A stretch of DNA of 40,945 nt from a virus: the IMG/VR virus record IMGVR_UViG_3300049856_000170, positions 1-40,945 of that record, one strand, 5' to 3'. How positions within the stretch are numbered: position 1 is the first letter of the stretch; the number at the start of each line of letters is the position of its first letter. Made by a program: the position numbers and the translations under genes. The notes below the pieces were generated by a model. The model saw only the letters and a program-made list of their open reading frames with translations. It ran no database searches and had not been told where the DNA came from. Shown here in pieces: positions 33,310 through 39,750 of the stretch.

Positions 33310-33683
33310 TGGCTTAACCCATCCATTTGCTTATTGATCTTCTTAGCTAAGGTTGTAAATCCTACAGGTAGTGTTACCTCTAACCGCTTCACCATGTTCT
33401 CTCTCAGAATCCTATTTTGCTTTAAGATAATTCTCTGCGTATCTCGCATCTTCGCCATATGTTCTTGATAAGCGTCAACATCAGCGGAAAGCTTCTTGTT
33501 AGACTCCAAGCTTGCCTGATGAGAGATTTCAAGTAGGCGCTGCTTCTTCATCACTTCCAGGTAATCGACTTTCAACTTGTTGATGCCAGCCATGAAGGTT
33601 CTGTGATTCGTTGAGTCTTTCTGGATGTAGTAAATAAATGTGATGAGTAGCGATAGAAGTAAAACTGCTTGAACGTATTCCAT
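33306..33683 (-). CDS. Membrane-anchored coiled-coil protein, first gene of the embedded operon
   Basis: A 125-residue protein. Residues 3-20 form one membrane segment (YVQAVLLLSLLITFIYYI), then a charged coiled coil from 23 to about 105 and a short tail. The layout resembles inner-membrane spanins, but it lies far from the lysis cassette in the opposite-strand operon. The ATG is preceded by an unusual GGGGGG and an upstream 8-bp hairpin. A different envelope role, such as blocking superinfection, is possible. Confidence 0.5.
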   Translation of the reverse strand: MEYVQAVLLLSLLITFIYYIQKDSTNHRTFMAGINKLKVDYLEVMKKQRLLEISHQASLESNKKLSADVDAYQEHMAKMRDTQRIILKQNRILRENMVKRLEVTLPVGFTTLAKKINKQMDGLSQ

Positions 33684-33691
33684 GGACCCCC

Positions 33692-33714
33692 CTGTGATTG
33701 GATCAAAACCACAG
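33692..33714 (-). promoter_or_regulatory. Hairpin in the leader of the embedded operon
   Basis: On the minus strand CTGTGGTT pairs with AATCACAG across a 7-base loop; the sixth pair is G-U there but A-C on the plus strand, so it is an RNA hairpin of the minus transcript. It ends directly before the GGGGGG ahead of the first start codon. It may modulate translation. Confidence 0.45.
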
Positions 33715-33805
33715 TCTGCTTGTTAAGTCTACATTGATGGAATGATTATGCCACGAGGCGGCATCAGTTGAATTATTAGGGCTAATGATTGATCTTGGGG
33801 ATAAG

Positions 33806-33835
33806 AAAAAAAAAGGCCAGTGTTAGTTGCTGGCC
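33806..33835 (-). terminator. Intrinsic terminator, minus strand
   Basis: On the minus strand GGCCAG, a 9-base loop and CTGGCC are followed by nine Ts, a textbook rho-independent terminator. Nothing recognised as a gene is transcribed into it from the right on this strand, except the proposed non-coding RNA. On the plus strand the tract is weak (CTCTTT). Confidence 0.85.
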
Positions 33836-33854
33836 CTCTTTAAGATATGACAGT

Positions 33855-34315
33855 CCTAAAGATGCCCGAAAATCAACAAAGCGGCAAGTTTTTTCTTCAA
33901 GAAGTGTAGATGCTGCAAAACTTGTAAAATCAGCAGGTAACGGACGCTGTAATGGCCGGTCCGGTTAAGGCGACATTGACTAGGGGCAAACCTATTCCTG
34001 GATAGGATCCTAGGCCGCTGATGGAAAAACTTAGTTGAAGAACACAACTGCCCACCATCAGGTTTAGTCAATTAGTCTTACCCCGGATGAGAGACAGAAG
34101 GTATTGAGGAAGATGGTCTAGAACAAGCACGAGCCCGAACAGAAAGATAGGGACGCTCTTTGTTTCTAAGTTTTATTTGAGCAAAAGCTCTTTAAATGGC
34201 TGCAAGAGTTACGCAGCAAGCAGACGCTAGACCAGACAGAAACAATCCCTTAGGGAAAGCTGGAGCTCCAGAATAGGATGAGCGGCCAGTAATGGGCATC
34301 CTATTGTCTTTTAGG
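33855..34315 (-). ncRNA. Large structured non-coding RNA candidate
   Basis: About 460 bases with no credible gene but dense base pairing. Ends pair: 33861-33867 with 34294-34300 (GATGCCC/GGGCATC) and 33855-33860 with 34310-34315 (CCTAAA/TTTAGG). Internal helices: 33885-33892/33917-33924; a branched domain closed by 33975-33982/34065-34072 with arms 33991-33995/34002-34006 and 34018-34024/34055-34061 (plus 34033-34037/34045-34049); a second domain closed by 34114-34121/34227-34234 with 34199-34203/34213-34217; 34179-34182/34187-34190; and 34272-34280/34297-34305 as an alternative to the closing helix. The minus strand is preferred because a strong terminator follows the closing helix. A-rich loops on the plus strand argue the other way. 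No sequence match to tmRNA, RNase P or group I intron cores was noticed. Confidence 0.6.
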
Positions 34316-34358
34316 TATTTAGTTAAATCATGAATAAGTTTCATAGCTGCAGGTTAGT

Positions 34359-34374
34359 ATTTGAACTATCAAAT
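34359..34374. promoter_or_regulatory. Inverted repeat upstream of a 92-residue gene
   Basis: ATTTGA and TCAAAT are separated by four bases, 24 bases before the next start codon. The size and symmetry suit a dimeric regulator's operator. No good promoter elements were identified around it. Confidence 0.3.
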
Positions 34375-34397
34375 CAAACTGATTACTAGAGATAAAT

Positions 34398-34676
34398 ATG
34401 AAGTCCATTGCGAATGAAGAAGTTAAAGATATACTAGAACACTTAAACTCTCTAGGTATTGATGTTAATTCAATAGACGATGTAGCCAATGGTATAGTTA
34501 TGTCCTATTCAAGCTATGATTCATTTTACGAGTGGTTTAACAGGTTCCTTGGTCAACCTAGGTCTAAGAAGATTATTGAGGATAAAGACACCGAAGCCTT
34601 TACTAGATACCTTGCTGGGGCATTAAGAAAACGTATCTCATCAGCTCAGTTAATTAACGATCAGATCTTTCGATAG
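34398..34676 (+). CDS. Small protein of unknown function
   Basis: A 92-residue mixed helical protein starting MKSIANEEVKDILEHLNSLG. It has acidic helices first and a basic end. AGAGATAA before the ATG is a weak ribosome site. It stands alone between the structured-RNA region and a 316-base gap. No family recognised. Confidence 0.55.
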   Translation: MKSIANEEVKDILEHLNSLGIDVNSIDDVANGIVMSYSSYDSFYEWFNRFLGQPRSKKIIEDKDTEAFTRYLAGALRKRISSAQLINDQIFR

Positions 34677-34992
34677 TTTTGCTCATTTTTTGATTCATTT
34701 TTGCATCACTAGGATCAAGTGATTACAAATAGTTACGCAAAATAAATGCAGTACTTCTCGTCAACTTCGCATCTACATCTTATAGGAAGCTGATTGAGGC
34801 GAAAACTAGGGAATTGTAACTTTCTGCTTGCAAGCTTACCAAACATCATCTACATGTTCATCGAAACAAGGGCCGCTCACACCCCTAATTTATAATTTAA
34901 TCCCGGAATCCCCGGTCTATTTTTTGCGAATCCTTGAGCGGCTGCGCAAGATGGCCGGGGGATCCCCCTTACTAGAGGTTACTAGAGGAACT
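34677..34992 (+). promoter_or_regulatory. Intergenic region with operator-like and palindromic elements
   Basis: This 316-base stretch has no convincing gene; longer in-frame codons run on upstream of the 34993 ATG but lack a ribosome site. It holds ATCACT/AGTGAT with a 7-base gap (34705-34723); an 8-bp inverted pair GCCGCTCA (34872-34879) and TGAGCGGC (34935-34942); a perfect GGGGGATCCCCC palindrome (34957-34968); and a tandem 10-base direct repeat TTACTAGAGG (34969-34988) just before the start of the next gene. Candidate roles are operator, leader RNA or replication control. No AT-rich iteron array is seen. Confidence 0.5.
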
Positions 34993-35250
34993 ATGTCTGA
35001 CCCACTAGATACGCCAAATTATATAGAAGAATCACAGATAGATACAGCCACTCGTAAATCACATGAAGAGATGGATTCTAAATCAGTCCAAGCTCATGCG
35101 GCAGATGCCTTCAGAGACGTTGTAATGCCGTCGAAAGAGCAGTGGGCGACTATGACTAAAGATGAGAAGTACGCGTTCAATAGAGAGTATTACAGGGCAT
35201 TAAGCCTAATATATACCAACCCCTGGCATAGAATGAAAGATGGTGAGTGA
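34993..35250 (+). CDS. Small protein upstream of the annealing protein
   Basis: An 85-residue acidic, helical protein starting MSDPLDTPNYIEES. The start at 34993 follows AGAGGAAC; both units of a tandem repeat upstream contain AGAGG. It overlaps the Rad52-like gene by four bases, so the two are probably co-translated. A recombination-accessory role is inferred only from position. Confidence 0.6.
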   Translation: MSDPLDTPNYIEESQIDTATRKSHEEMDSKSVQAHAADAFRDVVMPSKEQWATMTKDEKYAFNREYYRALSLIYTNPWHRMKDGE

Positions 35251-36068
35251 TGAGCGATGAATCTACTAAGATAGATAGGCTGAAACTTTTGAGAGAGCCA
35301 TTTCAAAAACACCACATCAGTCTTTTGCCTAAGCCTTTTAAAAAAGATTCAGCAAAATCTAATTGCAATGTGTGTGGAGGATTTCATGGTATGCCAGCTG
35401 CCCACCTAGAGTATGTAGGTCATGCAGCCCTCACGCATAGGCTTCTAGACGTTGACCCTGAGTGGAGCTGGGAGCCATTAGCTAAGAATGATCTAGGTCT
35501 TCCCTTGTTTGATAAAGAAGGTGGACTGTGGATAAATCTTACCGTGTGTGGAGTTACTAGACTTGGCTATGGCAATGCAGAATCATCCCAGTACAAAGAA
35601 ATTGGCAGTAGAGAAAAAGAAGTCATTGGTGACGCTCTAAGAAATGCTGCCATGAGATTTGGAGCTGCTTTAGATCTTTGGCATAAAGGTGATCTTCACG
35701 CTGATGGACCTAAAAAACCTGAAGCTGCTGGAAATATACCTCAAATAGGTGAGGCCTCAGGTAAGCTTACTGGCACACAGGCTGTCAGCAACCGACCAAC
35801 TCCTACCCCTAAGAAGCTTCAAGAACCAACAAGAGTAAATGTCATGACTACAGCTAAACCAAGTGAGGCTCAAATTAAGAGATTATTCTCTTTATCTGGT
35901 GCAGCTGGATGGACTCAAGATCAGGTGAAAGCCTTTATCTCAATCACTTTCAAATTAACATCAACTAAAGATATGAACATAGAGCAGTACAATCAGACAT
36001 GCGACATCCTGGAGAAGAAGTATCCATATGATCAAGTAATGTTTGATTCACAAAGTGGGCCAAGATGA
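35247..36068 (+). CDS. Rad52-like single-strand annealing protein
   Basis: A 273-residue protein. An N-terminal Rad52/Sak-like domain (about 15-150) has LREPFQKHHISLLPKP, CNVCGG, HLEYVGHAALTHRLLDVDPEWSWEP, GLWINLTVCGVTRLGYG and IGDALRNAAMRFGAALDLW. The last of these is the best signature. A Pro/Thr-rich linker leads to a C-terminal helical region (SEAQIKRLFSLSGAAGWTQDQVKAFI). Annealing proteins pair complementary single strands during recombination-dependent replication. No partner exonuclease or SSB is recognised, so host factors or the RecU-like nuclease may serve. The first codons contain two ATGs. Confidence 0.75.
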   Translation: MMSDESTKIDRLKLLREPFQKHHISLLPKPFKKDSAKSNCNVCGGFHGMPAAHLEYVGHAALTHRLLDVDPEWSWEPLAKNDLGLPLFDKEGGLWINLTVCGVTRLGYGNAESSQYKEIGSREKEVIGDALRNAAMRFGAALDLWHKGDLHADGPKKPEAAGNIPQIGEASGKLTGTQAVSNRPTPTPKKLQEPTRVNVMTTAKPSEAQIKRLFSLSGAAGWTQDQVKAFISITFKLTSTKDMNIEQYNQTCDILEKKYPYDQVMFDSQSGPR

Positions 36069-36310
36069 GCCTTTCTAAATCAGGAATAAAAATATGGCTA
36101 CATCCAGAGACGATGAGTTTAGTCGCTAGCTGGCATGTATTCGCATGCACGCAAGATGAAGCGAGTGCTTATTTCATCTCAAGCTCAAGGACAGATATGA
36201 CTTTGACAGCGTATAACTACATCGGAGAGGCCGTTGATAACGGCGAGATCATATTGATATTTGAACAGTCATATTTAGAACGACACTTTGAATTGATTGG
36301 TGAGCTGTGA
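36065..36310 (+). CDS. Small protein of unknown function
   Basis: An 81-residue protein starting MSLSKSGIKIWLHPETM, alpha/beta, with no membrane segment. It overlaps the annealing protein by four bases and the next gene by four. No family recognised. Confidence 0.55.
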   Translation: MSLSKSGIKIWLHPETMSLVASWHVFACTQDEASAYFISSSRTDMTLTAYNYIGEAVDNGEIILIFEQSYLERHFELIGEL

Positions 36311-36561
36311 TCTCCGAACAAATACTGCACGAGATACTGTACTACGAGAAAAATAATGGCAAGAAGCCATCATTTCTTATCCTCGTAGATAAAGAATTGA
36401 GAGATCAGTTTTTCTCAGAGCAATACAATTTCGTGAAGGATCATCCTAGAGATGATGTTAATTTTAAAAGACCAGGAGAGTTTGTGGGTGTAAAGTTCTT
36501 GTGGAAAAATATTCATTCTTATGGTGGATCCGCTAAGTGGATGCTGGTAGGTGATGAGTGA
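36307..36561 (+). CDS. Small protein of unknown function
   Basis: An 84-residue protein starting (GTG) ISEQILHEILYYEKNNG. The GTG overlaps the previous TGA (GTGA). A basic middle and Trp-rich end (LWKNIHSYGGSAKWML). No family recognised. Confidence 0.55.
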   Translation: MISEQILHEILYYEKNNGKKPSFLILVDKELRDQFFSEQYNFVKDHPRDDVNFKRPGEFVGVKFLWKNIHSYGGSAKWMLVGDE

Positions 36562-36737
36562 TAATTCTAACAGAAAAAGAAACAGAGTTAATTGATTTTC
36601 GTGAGGCTGCAAAAACACTGGTTAAGTGGTTAAATGAAAACTGTCGTTCTGATGCGACAGCGATTATTAGCCAAGACGGAGCTTTTTTACTTGAAACCAG
36701 ATGTACGGTTGAGTTTGAAGAATATTTGAAAGATTAA
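36558..36737 (+). CDS. Small protein of unknown function
   Basis: A 59-residue protein, IILTEKETELIDFREAAKTL..., acidic and helical with strands. It begins at a GTG that overlaps the previous stop (GTGA), the same coupling as the neighbour. Two cysteines. No family recognised. Confidence 0.5.
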   Translation: MIILTEKETELIDFREAAKTLVKWLNENCRSDATAIISQDGAFLLETRCTVEFEEYLKD

Positions 36738-36761
36738 TTTCTGCCGAGTGTAAGGTGATGA

Positions 36762-37328
36762 ATGACAAGTGCTCCTAGAAACAACAAACATAATCACATG
36801 ACTAGAGATATAAAGCCACTAGGGAAATGCCCATTGTGCGATGAATATCATGACAAGCATATTCCGAAGAAGAACATACCGAGGGAATGGTGGTTAGAGA
36901 AATTCAATTATTACTCACATGCTATTTTTACTACTCTGACAGCCTATACAAGAGAAGAGAAGGATAGATTTAAAATACTCGACGATGGTGACACTATTCA
37001 TGTCGTGGAACACTCGGCCCTTGTAGCAGCACAAGAGGAGATCGAGAGATTGCGAAAAGAACATGAAAATTTTTGCGAACAAGCGCAAGAAAAAACCGAT
37101 GATGATTTCGCTGTAGTTCGTGACTATATAGAAAAGACCAAAGATGAACTCACCTCCCTGAGAGCCAGACATGAAGGTTTGCGGTTGGCATTACAGCAAA
37201 TATCGAAGACCAAATACGGGTTAGAGCTTACTGACACCGACGAATATCTTTTGGAGCACTGGTCAAAGCAAGCACTTAGTTACGAACAAATTGCCCGCGA
37301 TGCTTTAGCGAAGTATGGGAGTTCGTGA
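36762..37328 (+). CDS. Coiled-coil protein with a CPLC zinc-like motif
   Basis: A 188-residue protein. The N-terminus has GKCPLCDEYHDKH, a plausible zinc-binding CxxC...H...H. From about 85 to 165 it is strongly helical and charged (ALVAAQEEIERLRKEHENF). AAGGTGATGA precedes the ATG. It is followed directly by the homing nuclease, whose start region it overlaps. Function unknown. Confidence 0.55.
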   Translation: MTSAPRNNKHNHMTRDIKPLGKCPLCDEYHDKHIPKKNIPREWWLEKFNYYSHAIFTTLTAYTREEKDRFKILDDGDTIHVVEHSALVAAQEEIERLRKEHENFCEQAQEKTDDDFAVVRDYIEKTKDELTSLRARHEGLRLALQQISKTKYGLELTDTDEYLLEHWSKQALSYEQIARDALAKYGSS

Positions 37329-37329
37329 G

Positions 37330-37806
37330 ATGACCGATAGGAAAGAAATAGAACTATCACAAAATAAGGTTGCAGTAGTGGACGCCGACATGTTCGATGA
37401 ATTATCTAAATATAAATGGTGTTACTACAGGGGTTATGCTGTTCGACTGGCTATAGATAAAATCACTAAGAAGTACTCAATGATCCACATGCATCGAGTG
37501 GTGAATACCACTCCCGATGCATTAGATACTGACCACATAAATGGGAACAAGCTAGATAATAGGAAATCAAATCTACGTTCCGCCACCAAATCAGAAAATA
37601 TGTGCAATCGTGGTAAGCCTAAGAATAACACATCTGGATTTAAAGGCGTTTATTGGCACAATCAAAATAAGAAATGGTACGCACGAATTGAGCTGCACAG
37701 TAAGGGCCAGCATCTAGGATACTTCAGTACTCCAGAGCTAGCTGCCGAAGCGTATAACGCCGCCGCCGTTTCGTTACATGGAGAGTTTGCTAATTTAAAT
37801 AAATAA
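37330..37806 (+). CDS. HNH homing endonuclease with AP2 domain
   Basis: A 158-residue protein. The HNH part has MHRVV, ALDTDHINGNKLDNRKSNLR and ATKSENMCNRG (about 55-95), and an AP2-type DNA-binding domain follows (SGFKGVYWHNQNKKWYARIE, LGYFSTPELAAEAYNAAA). I chose ATG 37330, which follows GGGAG, rather than the in-frame ATG at 37315. This is the third HNH nuclease in the genome and of a different subclass from the other two. It overlaps nothing downstream and is followed by 53 non-coding bases. Confidence 0.88.
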   Translation: MTDRKEIELSQNKVAVVDADMFDELSKYKWCYYRGYAVRLAIDKITKKYSMIHMHRVVNTTPDALDTDHINGNKLDNRKSNLRSATKSENMCNRGKPKNNTSGFKGVYWHNQNKKWYARIELHSKGQHLGYFSTPELAAEAYNAAAVSLHGEFANLNK

Positions 37807-37859
37807 CCGCCTCATTCCTACAGCAGGAAGAGTCGAAATATTTGAGAGGGAGATGAGGG

Positions 37860-38072
37860 ATGAAAATACAAGACGCAGTCTACCAGTGTGATTTTTGTGA
37901 AGAAAAAAGCTCAGACGAATATTCCTATATATTTAAATATGCTTGGGATGATTCTTCACATGCGACATTTATTAGAATTGGTTTGTGCAAACAGTGCCAC
38001 AATGAAAGCGGAATAAAGCACAGTACGATCCAGAAAATAAAGAACTTCCTAAAAAATAGTTATCGCCCATGA
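37860..38072 (+). CDS. Small zinc-ribbon protein
   Basis: A 70-residue protein with two CxxC pairs, CDFC (residues 10-13) and CKQC (43-46), separated by about 30 residues with strands: a zinc ribbon. A basic helix ends it (IQKIKNFLKN). GGGAG precedes the ATG. Small phage zinc ribbons often bind nucleic acids or host polymerase; no direct evidence here. Its stop is overlapped by a mini ORF. Confidence 0.6.
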   Translation: MKIQDAVYQCDFCEEKSSDEYSYIFKYAWDDSSHATFIRIGLCKQCHNESGIKHSTIQKIKNFLKNSYRP

Positions 38073-38107
38073 CCCGCTTATTTAATATTGAGGTGATAAA
38101 TGAGTGA
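38069..38107 (+). pseudogene. Twelve-codon relict ORF (MTRLF...)
   Basis: ATG overlaps the previous stop and starts MTRLFNIEVINE before a stop within the next gene's first codons. Its first five codons encode MTRLF, as in the 38-residue gene at 38366, and the DNA start ATGACCCGC is shared. It looks like the truncated copy of that gene, kept as a coupling relay, or chance. Confidence 0.3.
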
Positions 38108-38369
38108 ATGGTCACAGAGAAAAGCAGCTAACAACGATGGCATGGACCCAGATTGGCGGCCTGACATTGGAGAGCCACCAAAATCAGATCCTTTAGAGAA
38201 AATTAAAGCGTTGATCCGAGCCTGCGATTCAATTGCGAAGACGGCGAAAACCGTTCCTATAGAGGAGAACGTGAGCGGTCGTCAGACAATTACTTGGTAT
38301 AACGTCTCTGCTAGCAGCACCGTGTGGAACGAGTTTGTAAGAGCTTATGAAGAGGTGATGTTCAAATGA
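38100..38369 (+). CDS. Small protein of unknown function
   Basis: An 89-residue protein, hydrophilic at first (MSEWSQRKAANNDGMDPDWRPDIG), then helical. The ATG follows GAGGTGATAA. It shares four bases with the next gene. No family recognised; the Trp-Asn pattern in the second half is suggestive of a small binding protein only. Confidence 0.55.
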   Translation: MSEWSQRKAANNDGMDPDWRPDIGEPPKSDPLEKIKALIRACDSIAKTAKTVPIEENVSGRQTITWYNVSASSTVWNEFVRAYEEVMFK

Positions 38370-38482
38370 CCCGCCTATTTTGTTTCTTCGGATGGCATAG
38401 GTGGAGTGAGATATCTATCAGCGGGTATGACGTAGTCTATGTAGATCGCTGCGATAGATGCACAATAGCGAGGGTAAGATGA
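38366..38482 (+). CDS. Very small CxxC-containing protein
   Basis: A 38-residue protein beginning MTRLFCFFGWHRWSEI and ending with RCDRCTIARVR. A Trp/Phe-rich start and one CxxC pair are typical of tiny phage zinc peptides. ATGA overlaps at both ends tie it to the neighbours. No family recognised. Confidence 0.5.
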   Translation: MTRLFCFFGWHRWSEISISGYDVVYVDRCDRCTIARVR

Positions 38483-38631
38483 CAATCCAAGAATTGCGAA
38501 TAAAATTACTAGAACTGGAAGTGCAAGCATTACGAAGTGTCTTGAGTGAATTCGAAGGAGATAAGACTGAGTATCTTCAAATGAGCACTGCTGATGCTAT
38601 TGAGCGAGTGCTGGAGGTATTGCCAAGATGA
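38479..38631 (+). CDS. Small leucine-rich helical protein
   Basis: A 50-residue helix-forming protein, MTIQELRIKLLELEVQALRS..., with leucines in heptad spacing. It is coupled upstream and downstream by ATGA overlaps. It would form a coiled coil or bind another helix. No family recognised. Confidence 0.5.
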   Translation: MTIQELRIKLLELEVQALRSVLSEFEGDKTEYLQMSTADAIERVLEVLPR

Positions 38632-38720
38632 TCGTACAATTAATTAATTCCAGCACTCCATGGATTTCTTGGCTTGCAATTTGCCTAGCAATTGGATTCT
38701 ATTTATCAATGAGGAACTAA
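38628..38720 (+). CDS. Thirty-residue membrane peptide
   Basis: A 30-residue peptide, MIVQLINSSTPWIS..., of which about residues 12-27 are a membrane segment (ISWLAICLAIGFYLS). It overlaps the previous stop by four bases and the next start follows its stop immediately. Small membrane peptides in such early operons can inhibit host functions, but nothing here shows it. Confidence 0.4.
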   Translation: MIVQLINSSTPWISWLAICLAIGFYLSMRN

Positions 38721-38924
38721 ATGAGTAATTACTATGCACCACCAGTAACTGGATTTTATATAGTTTATGGTAAGAAGATTTTCTTAGAAAGCGGATCACA
38801 TGTCAGAATCACAGGAAAAGGGGAAGTCGAGTATTTCCCTCCAGTTAGAGAAGTTAGAAAAGATAGCGCAGAGACAACGAGCGTGGGCTCTAACGATGGG
38901 GAGCATGATAAGCCCCGAGACTAA
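38721..38924 (+). CDS. Small protein of unknown function
   Basis: A 67-residue protein, MSNYYAPPVTGFYIVYGKK..., beta-like at first and acidic at the end. AGGAACTAA precedes the ATG. Its second half overlaps the next frame by 125 bases. It is the better supported of the two because its start is tied to the previous stop. Confidence 0.5.
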   Translation: MSNYYAPPVTGFYIVYGKKIFLESGSHVRITGKGEVEYFPPVREVRKDSAETTSVGSNDGEHDKPRD

Positions 38925-39036
38925 AGAACTGTTTGAGAATCTTTCTCGTGAACTACCTCGTGGCAGAGAATATCATGTTGATGATGAAGTGCCCCAGGTG
39001 TCAGTCAAACGCGATATCAACAGTTCACAAGTTTAA
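38800..39036 (+). CDS. Overlapping small protein
   Basis: A 78-residue helical protein, MSESQEKGKSSISLQLEKLE..., in a frame overlapping the 67-residue gene by 125 bases and the next zinc-ribbon gene by about 50. No strong ribosome site. The helical composition (LEKLEKIAQRQRAW) looks protein-like, but it could be a spurious frame. Confidence 0.35.
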   Translation: MSESQEKGKSSISLQLEKLEKIAQRQRAWALTMGSMISPETKELFENLSRELPRGREYHVDDEVPQVSVKRDINSSQV

Positions 39037-39250
39037 TACTCTTCTCGTTCAATTCCTCTGCGGGAGGACTTGTGAAGTTTTCGGAACAAGTAAACGGATG
39101 ATTGATGTAGTAGACGGAGGAGATTCTTGTCTAGAGCTGCGTGCCTCGGGAAATGTGGAAAAGAAGTCGTCACAAGATCAGGATTTTGCCAAGACTGCAG
39201 AATACAAAAATGCAGGGGCTGTGGTAAGAACTTCTCATACAAAGAAATAA
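38975..39250 (+). CDS. Zinc-ribbon protein with overlapping tail
   Basis: A protein of about 91 residues. CPRC at the N-terminus and the CGRTC pair later form a zinc ribbon, typical of small phage nucleic-acid-binding proteins. Three closely spaced ATGs (38975, 38981, 38984) could start it; none has a clear ribosome site. Its last 40 codons read through the 69-residue zinc gene in another frame and look less protein-like. The true end may be earlier if that gene disrupted it. Confidence 0.45.
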   Translation: MLMMKCPRCQSNAISTVHKFNTLLVQFLCGRTCEVFGTSKRMIDVVDGGDSCLELRASGNVEKKSSQDQDFAKTAEYKNAGAVVRTSHTKK

Positions 39251-39336
39251 GAAAATCAAAGTGTCAATTCTGCACTGGTAGACCGAAAGAGGCGACCAGA
39301 GGAATACTTGATGCCCACTACGGTTTTAGCCTATGA
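39127..39336 (+). CDS. Multi-zinc-ribbon protein from a TTG start
   Basis: A 69-residue protein with four Cys pairs: CLGKC, CQDC, CRGC and CQFC, giving a double zinc ribbon, and basic residues between them. The TTG at 39127 follows GGAGGA with a five-base gap, so the rare start is well supported. It overlaps the previous frame by 124 bases. The role is probably nucleic-acid binding. The stop overlaps a four-codon ORF. Confidence 0.65.
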   Translation: MSRAACLGKCGKEVVTRSGFCQDCRIQKCRGCGKNFSYKEIRKSKCQFCTGRPKEATRGILDAHYGFSL

Positions 39337-39347
39337 TTAACAAATGA
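39333..39347 (+). other. Four-codon relay ORF (MINK)
   Basis: ATG overlaps the stop of the zinc gene, and after ATG ATT AAC AAA its own TGA overlaps the next gene's ATG. A ribosome terminating at the zinc gene could restart, read four codons and restart again. This would couple the next gene, which has no ribosome site of its own. Confidence 0.4.
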
Positions 39348-39517
39348 ACTCTGATGATGCTCTAAATATAGGCATACTACTGTTCTGGACTTCGGTCTTT
39401 TGGCTGCTACTTAAATGTGCATCTGAGTTTGGAGATACTCCAGAATCAAAGATCAACAAAAAAGGAACTAAGCTTACCGTAAAGCTTGGAAGAGAATACG
39501 ACGATAGGAATTCATGA
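39344..39517 (+). CDS. Small membrane protein
   Basis: A 57-residue protein with an acidic start and one membrane segment (about 8-25: NIGILLFWTSVFWLLLKC), then a polar, basic tail. It has no ribosome site; the MINK relay upstream supplies coupling. It overlaps the next gene by four bases. Function unknown. Confidence 0.5.
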   Translation: MNSDDALNIGILLFWTSVFWLLLKCASEFGDTPESKINKKGTKLTVKLGREYDDRNS

Positions 39518-39750
39518 TGGCGAAGAAAGACAAGTACAAATTTGAAGAGCAAGCTGCAGCTATACTTCTTCACTACATTGAAGCTATCGATAATGACGAT
39601 CCTAATAGGATTGGCGATCTTAAGCACAGAGCCATTGATTGGTTCATTAGACTAACGGCTAGTGACATCCCTGATTATGAAGCCGATGGCTACTCCGCCG
39701 ATAAATATAAGAAGCTTCTCAGTTCCAGTCGCGATAAACGCAGACTCTAA
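39514..39750 (+). CDS. Small protein at the convergent end of the early operon
   Basis: A 78-residue helical protein (KFEEQAAAILLHYIEAIDNDD...). It overlaps the previous gene by four bases. Its last 99 bases are antisense to the end of the last minus-strand spanin-like gene, so early and late transcripts collide here without a visible terminator between. No family recognised. Confidence 0.5.
   Translation: MMAKKDKYKFEEQAAAILLHYIEAIDNDDPNRIGDLKHRAIDWFIRLTASDIPDYEADGYSADKYKKLLSSSRDKRRL

Noticed and set aside
33841-33856. AAGATATGACAGTCC recalls the 3' end motif of group I introns.
   Set aside because: The motif is imperfect, and no P3/P7 core or split gene was found around it.
33856-34071. 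A 71-residue minus-strand frame within the structured region.
   Set aside because: No ribosome site, His/Leu-rich shadow-like composition, and it crosses the proposed RNA helices.
34969-34988. TACTAGAG resembles a cloning scar used in synthetic DNA.
   Set aside because: It occurs as a tandem natural-looking repeat within phage sequence; coincidence is more likely than contamination.
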